Assembly: GCF_003182485.1 (NCBI RefSeq)
Contig: NZ_QGTX01000001.1
Coordinates: 3,364,001 to 3,428,000 of the forward strand
DNA from: Geodermatophilus normandii
Lineage (GTDB): Bacteria > Actinomycetota > Actinomycetes > Mycobacteriales > Geodermatophilaceae
Length of the DNA stretch: 64,000 nt
Direction of reading: 5' to 3'
The notes below the pieces were generated by a model. That model did no database searches and was not told where the DNA came from. It saw nothing but the letters and a program-made list of their open reading frames with translations. The translations under genes were made by a program, and so were the position numbers. Each line of letters begins with the position of its first letter. Position 1 is the first letter of the stretch. This document shows, in pieces, positions 58,938-64,000 of the stretch.

Positions 58938-60889
58938 CAGGAGCAGTGCCCCGATCCCGACGACGGCACGTCGAGGGCCGGGTTGCGGTCGAAGAACCCG
59001 ACCGGCTTCAGCTCGAAGGAGAAGACGTCGACCGGCATGACCGGCCAGTCCTCCGGGCGCGGCACGTGGTGGATGCCGAAGACGTGCCAGAGCACCAGGT
59101 CGGTGTCGACCAGCGGGCGGTCGGCCTCCTGCCACTGCGGGAGCCCCTCGTCGCGGCGGCTCTGGTTGCAGAACTCGCCGGAGGGCCAGCGCTCCTCCTC
59201 GTCGAACCGGCTCACCCACACCGGGTGGTCGATGACCTGCGCCCGCTGCCGGAACGGCGCGCTCGGGTCGGCCAGGGACGGGATCGCCGAGTTCGGGTAC
59301 AGCTTGTAGCCCGGCGCCGTCCCCAGCCGGTTCGGCTTCGTCCGGTTGACCACCGTGAACGAGCGCTGGCTGGCGAAGTCGACGTCCAGGCGCCCCTGCG
59401 CCTCGCTCTCCACCGGGTGGCTGCGGGTCACCACGGCCAGGCCGTACGGGTTGTCCTCCGTGACCGGCAGCGCCTCGCTCTCGGTGACGACGACGGTGTT
59501 CTCCGGGCCGTCGACCTCCATGTCCAGCCGCGCCACGACGAAGTGCTGGTGGATCGGCGCGTAGGTCTGCTCGTCGACGACGGTGCCGTAAGGCGGCGGG
59601 CTGCCCGCGAACGCGCTGGTCACCATGATCCCGGTGGCGCGGACCTCGCACTGGACGGTGCCGTCCTGGTAAAAGCGCCAGTAGGTCAGGTACTCGTAGT
59701 TGGCCACCGTGGCGTGGAAGGAGACGACCATCCGCCGCGACCGGCGGACCTCGGCGCCGGCCTGCTCGTCGACGTGCTTCCACAGCACGCCGTCGTCCTC
59801 CTCGTGCAGGCAGATCGCGTTCTCGATCGTGTACGGCTCGCCGCGGGTGTCGTGCAGGACGGCGTCGACGTAGGTGATGTCGCCGAGGCAGTCGCAGCCG
59901 AGCGTCAGCGAGGTGGTCATGAAGCCCAGGCCCCACTCGCCGATGTCGAAGGCGGTGCGCCGGTGGTGGTCGGGGCTCGGGTCGCGGTAGGGGACGACCA
60001 TCTCGGCGAACGACATCCGGTGCGCCACGGGCCGCCCGTCGTACTCGAGCCGGTGGATCACCAGTCCCTCGCGGTGGTTGAAGCCGAGCCGCATCGTCCA
60101 CTTCTGCCAGCGCAGCTCGTGTCCGTCGAGGTCGAAGGAGACGCCGTCGGGCTGGGTGATCTCCAGGGCCCGGACGTCGGTGCGCTGCCGCAGGCCCGGC
60201 ACCAGCGAGGGCAGGTACTCGCCCATGACCGCGGGCTGCGCCGGGGGTGGGGTGTCCTCGACCTGCAGCAGCTCCATCGTGTTCAGGTCGACGACGAAGT
60301 GCAGGCCCGCGACCGGGTTGGCGTAGGGGTTGCCGTTCGGGACGGACCGCCGCCAGACGTCGGTCCAGCCCACCCGGCGGTCCTGCAGCCCCTGGGGGAT
60401 CAGCGAGTGGCCGTAGGCCCACGTGTCGATGAGCACCAGGTCGAGGTCGGTGATGCCGCGCTCGGCCAGCGCCGCGACGACGTCGGGGTGCTTGATGAGC
60501 ACCTCGTGCGCCTCGTGCCACTCGTCGAGGGTCATGTTCGCCTGCTGCCCCGGCACCGCCTCCCAGGAGAGGACGGCGTCGTCGGTGAGCGACACGACCG
60601 CCTTGTAGGGGACGCCCTCGTCCCGGCTCCAGGCGGTGACCCGGGCCTCGCGGCGGATCGGGTCGCCGGGGCGGAACGCGCGGACGACGTCCTTGGCCGG
60701 CTCGCGCAGCTCGACGGAGGCGAACCGCCACCGCTCGTCGACCCCCCGGTCGCGGCGCAGGACCGCGGCGGCGGCGCGGAACTCGTCGGCGGTCAGCGGG
60801 TCGAGCGGGTGCGGGGTCCCGGCGCCGGCCGGGCGGCCGGTGCTGCCGGAGCTCCCGGCGCTGTGGCAGGACGGCGCGTGCTCGGTCAT
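58937..60889 (-). CDS. tynA: Copper-containing primary amine oxidase
   Basis: 650 residues from ATG 60889. The topaquinone precursor is Tyr398 in ATVANYEYLTYW (T-x-x-N-Y-[DE]-Y). Copper ligands include the HQH of YAPIHQHFVVARLD and a His in VFGIHHVPRPEDWPVMP. N2/N3-type domains precede it. No signal peptide is seen, so it is probably cytoplasmic, like the Arthrobacter enzymes. It oxidises primary amines such as putrescine or phenethylamine to aldehydes with release of ammonia and hydrogen peroxide. The start overlaps the agmatinase stop (ATGA), and two small membrane proteins follow. Confidence 0.95.
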   Translation of the reverse strand: MTEHAPSCHSAGSSGSTGRPAGAGTPHPLDPLTADEFRAAAAVLRRDRGVDERWRFASVELREPAKDVVRAFRPGDPIRREARVTAWSRDEGVPYKAVVSLTDDAVLSWEAVPGQQANMTLDEWHEAHEVLIKHPDVVAALAERGITDLDLVLIDTWAYGHSLIPQGLQDRRVGWTDVWRRSVPNGNPYANPVAGLHFVVDLNTMELLQVEDTPPPAQPAVMGEYLPSLVPGLRQRTDVRALEITQPDGVSFDLDGHELRWQKWTMRLGFNHREGLVIHRLEYDGRPVAHRMSFAEMVVPYRDPSPDHHRRTAFDIGEWGLGFMTTSLTLGCDCLGDITYVDAVLHDTRGEPYTIENAICLHEEDDGVLWKHVDEQAGAEVRRSRRMVVSFHATVANYEYLTYWRFYQDGTVQCEVRATGIMVTSAFAGSPPPYGTVVDEQTYAPIHQHFVVARLDMEVDGPENTVVVTESEALPVTEDNPYGLAVVTRSHPVESEAQGRLDVDFASQRSFTVVNRTKPNRLGTAPGYKLYPNSAIPSLADPSAPFRQRAQVIDHPVWVSRFDEEERWPSGEFCNQSRRDEGLPQWQEADRPLVDTDLVLWHVFGIHHVPRPEDWPVMPVDVFSFELKPVGFFDRNPALDVPSSGSGHCS

Positions 60890-61926
60890 GACGGGTCCTC
60901 CGGGGCGGTGTCGGGGCGGTGGGCGAGCAGGGGGAGGGACGGGTCCCAGCGGGTGCCGTCCCGGGCGTCCCGGCGGCGCCGGGCGATCGCCGACAGCGCC
61001 TCCAGGACCACCCGGTTGGCCAGCGCCGCGGTGATGTCGGCGTGGTCGTAGGGCGGGCTGACCTCGACGACGTCGACCCCGACGACCGGCAGCTCCAGGC
61101 AGGTGCGGCGCACCGAGTCCAGCAGCTGCCGGGCGGTCAGCCCGCCGGGCTCGGGGGTGCCGGTGCCGGGGGCGTGCCCGGGGTCGCAGACGTCGATGTC
61201 GACGGAGAGGAAGACGCCCTCGCACTCGTCGGTGGCGATGCCGAACGCCTCGGTCAGGCACTCCTCGAGCCCGCGGTGCACGATCTCGGTCATCTCGTAG
61301 GAGCGCATGCGCTGCGCGGCCATCCAGTCCAGCGTCTCCGGCGGCGGCCAGTAGCCGCGCAGGCCGATCTGCAGGAACCGGTCACCGCGCAGCGCGCCGG
61401 ACTCGATGAGCCGGCGCATCGGCTGCCCGTGCCCCCACAGGGAGCCGAACTCGATGTCCCCGGTGTCGGCGTGCGCGTCGAAGTGGATCATCGAGACCCG
61501 GCCGTGGCCGAGGGCGTTGGCCACGCCCTTGGCGTCGGCGAAGGCGATCGAGTGGTCCCCGCCGAGGACGACGGGGACGGCGCCGGCGCGGGCCACCGTC
61601 TCGACCGCGGCCTCGAGTGCCGGCAGTGCGGTCTCGATGTCCCCGGAGTACATCTCGACGTCGCCGGCGTCGAGCACCCGCAGGTCGCGCAGCCCGTCGG
61701 TGCGCAGCGCGAGGCTGGGACGGGAGCCGTCGTGCGGGAGGTAGTCGGTCATCCGGATGGCCTGCGGGCCGAACCGGGTGCCCGGACGGTGGGAGGTCCC
61801 CCCGTCGAAGGGAGCGCCGAGGACGACGACGTCGGCACCCGCGTAGGACGCCGGGTCGTCGAGGTCGCAGCGGTCCACGCCGAGGTAGGTGATGTCGGGC
61901 CCGTACTGGGCGCCATAGCGCGTCAT
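60886..61926 (-). CDS. speB: Agmatinase/ureohydrolase
   Basis: 346 residues from ATG 61926. Arginase-fold motifs: VVVLGAPFDGGTSHRPGTRFGPQAIR, VPVVLGGDHSIAFADA, MIHFDAHADTGD and FLSVDIDVCDPGHAPGTGTPEPGG, giving the full Mn-binding His/Asp set. It cleaves urea from agmatine (or 4-guanidinobutyrate) to yield putrescine (or GABA). A promoter-like TTGACA/CACGAT lies over the alternative ATG at 61983, so the shorter start is preferred. It is the first gene of the speB-tynA operon. Confidence 0.9.
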   Translation of the reverse strand: MTRYGAQYGPDITYLGVDRCDLDDPASYAGADVVVLGAPFDGGTSHRPGTRFGPQAIRMTDYLPHDGSRPSLALRTDGLRDLRVLDAGDVEMYSGDIETALPALEAAVETVARAGAVPVVLGGDHSIAFADAKGVANALGHGRVSMIHFDAHADTGDIEFGSLWGHGQPMRRLIESGALRGDRFLQIGLRGYWPPPETLDWMAAQRMRSYEMTEIVHRGLEECLTEAFGIATDECEGVFLSVDIDVCDPGHAPGTGTPEPGGLTARQLLDSVRRTCLELPVVGVDVVEVSPPYDHADITAALANRVVLEALSAIARRRRDARDGTRWDPSLPLLAHRPDTAPEDPS

Positions 61927-62364
61927 CGCGGCGGAGGTCCGATCAGTCGTGCGGTCCGGGCTGGCCGCAGGGTACGGCTCCATCGTGACGACCGGATCCG
62001 TGCTGTCAAGCCGCCCGTCCGACGGTTTCCCGTGCGATCGTCCTCGGGACGTTCGGCTTCCGTGGACGTCGCTGCGATCCGCGCGTGGACCCGTGCCTGG
62101 GGCCCCCGGCGGGCGCCCCGGCGGTCCGTGCCACGGCGACGGAAGGGGCGGCGGTGACGGCCGACACGCGCACGAAACAGTCGTCGGGCAGGGTCTGCGC
62201 ACCGGGATCCGTCGACCCGGCCGTGCCGAACCGTCGTTCCGGCGGCGGCCGGGTGTACACGACGGACTCTTCCCCGGGCAGGACGGTCACCTGATCGTCT
62301 CGGATGTGACCCGGTGCACAGGCCGGGTCGTGCTGCGCCGCCCGGCGCGACGAGGAGGACGTGG
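61927..62364. other. Divergent intergenic region between agmatinase and permease genes
   Basis: About 440 bases without a convincing gene. It holds the speB promoter candidate, a GACCCGG/CCGGGTC stem (62309-62315 and 62324-62330) 35 bases before the permease start, and a GAGGAGGA ribosome-binding site at 62351-62358. Short open frames on both strands (up to 94 codons) look like shadows. It is the natural place for Lrp or PucR binding. Confidence 0.6.
61982..62009 (-). promoter_or_regulatory. Candidate promoter of the speB-tynA operon
   Basis: On the minus strand a consensus -35 TTGACA (62009-62004) is followed after 16 bases by CACGAT (61987-61982). Transcription would start near 61975, leaving a leader of about 50 bases to the ATG at 61926. 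Confidence 0.45.
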
Positions 62365-63894
62365 ATGAGCGTGGACGAGCGATCGGTGGGCGCCGGCGCC
62401 GACCTGAGGTCGAAGGGTCTGTCGAGCAACTCGGTGGGGCTGCTGGCCAGCGTGGTCCTCGGCATCTCGAGCATCGCGCCGGTGTACGCGCTGACCGCGA
62501 CGCTCGGCCCGACGGTGACCGAGGTCGGCCTGCAGATGCCGGCCGTCTTCCTCGTGGGCTTCATCCCGATGCTGCTGGTGGCCTACGGCTACCGGGAGCT
62601 GAACCGGGTCGCGCCGGACTGCGGCACCTCGTTCACCTGGGCCACCAAGGCCTTCAACCCCTACGTCGGCTGGCTCTGCGGCTGGGGTGCGCTGCTGGCG
62701 ACGGTCATCGTGCTGTCGAACCTGGCCGGGGTCGCCGTCTCCTTCTTCTACCTGCTGATCGGTGAGATCACGGGGTCGGAGTCGATCGGCGCCCTGGGCG
62801 ACGACCGGCTCGTCAACGTGCTGACCTGCGTCGTCTTCGTCGCGCTGGCGACCTGGGTGACCTACCGCGGGGTGGAGGCCACCAAGCGGCTGCAGTACAC
62901 GCTGGTCGGCTTCCAGATGGCGGTCCTGCTGCTGTTCGTCGTCCTCGCGCTGGTGAAGTCCGGCTCGGCGCCCGGCGGCATCCCCTTCGAGTTCTCCTGG
63001 CTGGACCCGACGGCGGTGGGCTCGTTCAGCGCCTTCACCGCGGGCCTGTCCCTCTCGCTGTTCATCTACTGGGGCTGGGACACCTGCCTGACGGTCAACG
63101 AGGAGACGACCGGCTCGGCGCGGACCCCGGGCCGCGCGGCGCTGGTGACGATCGCCGTCATCGTGCTCACCTACCTGGTCGCGGCCATCGCGGTGCAGGT
63201 GTACGCCGGCGTCGGCACCGAAGGCACGGGGCTGGGCAACCCGGACACCGGGGACAACGTCTTCGCCGCCCTCGCCGGCCCGGTCCTGGGCCCGGGCCTG
63301 GCGTTCCTGCTCTTCCTCGCGGTCGTCGCGAGCTCGGCGTCGTCGCTGCAGACCACCTTCCTCCCGCCGACGCGCACGCTGCTGGCCATGGCCACGTACG
63401 GGGCGCTGCCGCAGCGGCTGGCCGACGTGCACCCCCGCTACCGGGGCCCGTCGACGGCCACGCTGGTCGCCGGCGTCGCGACGGCGCTGTTCTACGTCGG
63501 GATGACGCTGATCAGCGAGAACGTGCTCATCGACACGATCTACGCGCTCGGCCTGATGATCTGCTTCTACTACGGCCTCACCGCCTACGCCTGCGTCTGG
63601 TACTTCCGCCACGAGCTGCGCCGCAGCGCCAAGGACCTGCTGGTCAAGGGCGTCATGCCGCTGCTCGGCGCGCTCATGCTGACCGCGGTGTTCGTCCAGA
63701 CCGCGATCGACACCCTCGACCCGGCCTACGGCAGCGGCTCGTCGGTGTTCGGCCTGGGCAGCGTTTTCGTGATCGGCATCGGGCTGCTGCTGCTCGGCGC
63801 GGTGCTCATGCTCGCCTGGCGGGCCCGGCACCCGGAGTTCTTCCGGGGACAGACCCTGCGCCAGGACACGCCCTCGCTGGTGTTCGACGAGTAG
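62365..63894 (+). CDS. APC family amino acid/polyamine permease
   Basis: 509 residues from ATG 62365 with GAGGAGGACGTGG upstream. Twelve or so membrane helices, with the APC signature VVLGISSIAPVYALTATLGPTV and helix-6 region LFIYWGWDTCLTVNEETTGSARTPGRAA. The VNEET motif is common in amine and amino acid carriers of this family. It is divergent from agmatinase and amine oxidase, so putrescine, agmatine or GABA are the likely substrates. This is inferred from context. Confidence 0.9.
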   Translation: MSVDERSVGAGADLRSKGLSSNSVGLLASVVLGISSIAPVYALTATLGPTVTEVGLQMPAVFLVGFIPMLLVAYGYRELNRVAPDCGTSFTWATKAFNPYVGWLCGWGALLATVIVLSNLAGVAVSFFYLLIGEITGSESIGALGDDRLVNVLTCVVFVALATWVTYRGVEATKRLQYTLVGFQMAVLLLFVVLALVKSGSAPGGIPFEFSWLDPTAVGSFSAFTAGLSLSLFIYWGWDTCLTVNEETTGSARTPGRAALVTIAVIVLTYLVAAIAVQVYAGVGTEGTGLGNPDTGDNVFAALAGPVLGPGLAFLLFLAVVASSASSLQTTFLPPTRTLLAMATYGALPQRLADVHPRYRGPSTATLVAGVATALFYVGMTLISENVLIDTIYALGLMICFYYGLTAYACVWYFRHELRRSAKDLLVKGVMPLLGALMLTAVFVQTAIDTLDPAYGSGSSVFGLGSVFVIGIGLLLLGAVLMLAWRARHPEFFRGQTLRQDTPSLVFDE

Positions 63895-63923
63895 GGGAGC
63901 CGCACCCCCGCGAGGGGACTCCC
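63895..63923 (+). terminator. Hairpin after the APC permease
   Basis: GGGAG (63895-63899) pairs with CTCCC (63919-63923), and inside it CCCC-GCGA-GGGG forms a second stem (63906-63917). It begins at the base after the stop codon. Confidence 0.45.
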
Positions 63924-63965
63924 GGCGGCCGGCGCCGGCACCGGGGTCCCCGCGCGCGCGGGCGC

Positions 63966-64000
63966 TCAGCCGCCCTCGCGCAGGCCCCAGGGCGAGCCGT
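63966..64000 (-). CDS. C-terminal end of a minus-strand gene
   Basis: A TGA on the minus strand at 63968-63966 is preceded in frame by codons for GSPWGLREGG up to the window edge. About 11 codons cannot identify a family. Support is only the plausible composition and the convergent layout after the permease hairpin. Confidence 0.25.
   Translation of the reverse strand, partial: GSPWGLREGG

Noticed and set aside
62006-62294. Small genes between agmatinase and the permease (94 and 69 codons)
   Set aside because: No ribosome-binding site, no domain, and opposite strands overlap each other; they look like composition-driven open frames.

Overview
The window is very GC-rich. Genes are packed with ATGA/GTGA stop-start overlaps, GTG starts are common, and several genes look leaderless. 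This points to an actinobacterium, probably a soil or rock type near Geodermatophilaceae; the family is an inference and no genus can be given. No rRNA, tRNA, CRISPR array, insertion sequence or complete prophage is visible.

Layout. 0-6 kb: an NMT1/SsuA-type ABC importer, an adenosine-deaminase-family hydrolase and a non-heme iron oxygenase form one overlapping operon behind a ykkC-like leader. The first permease gene appears to lack one G. 6-13.5 kb: a DivIVA-like coiled-coil protein, glpX, glpD, a Crp/Fnr regulator, a BBE-type flavoprotein and a VOC protein. 13.5-15.6 kb: a DrrAB-like exporter behind a 17-bp inverted repeat. 15.6-21.6 kb: DNA-recombination genes, namely ssb, a RecD2-like helicase, a phage-type AAA ATPase and a Cas4/RecB-like Fe-S nuclease. 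21.7-29 kb: acyl-CoA dehydrogenase, ppsR-ppsA, a GT51 transglycosylase and a DHFR-like protein. 29-34.7 kb: two ATP-grasp enzymes divergent from a double alpha/beta-hydrolase and an iron alcohol dehydrogenase. 34.8-38.6 kb: three genes with cyclase-like or cyclic-nucleotide-binding domains, including a PIG-L/LmbE deacetylase interrupted by such a domain. 38.7-46.2 kb: an epimerase, two aldehyde dehydrogenases and a GlcD/GlcF-like flavoprotein/Fe-S pair with a Cys/Gly-rich tail. 46.3-54.8 kb: GntR, a soluble Cache protein, an APC permease, an LLM flavin enzyme, a PucR regulator and a two-subunit N,N-dimethylformamidase. 54.8-64 kb: polyamine/GABA catabolism (PucR, gabT, Lrp, agmatinase, copper amine oxidase with two coupled small membrane proteins, APC permease).

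How the genes fit together. Agmatinase, copper amine oxidase, aminobutyraldehyde dehydrogenase and GabT give a nearly complete route from agmatine or putrescine to succinate semialdehyde. GlpD, GlpX and PpsA with its regulator serve growth on glycerol and other gluconeogenic carbon. The strongest candidates for undescribed biology are the cyclic-nucleotide-like island (34.8-38.6 kb), the ABC/ADA/oxygenase operon with its leader RNA, the Fe-S nuclease/AAA recombination module, and the amide/amine catabolic region around the dimethylformamidase. Start codons were chosen by reading frame, overlaps and visible ribosome-binding sites. Functions come from motif recognition without any database search.
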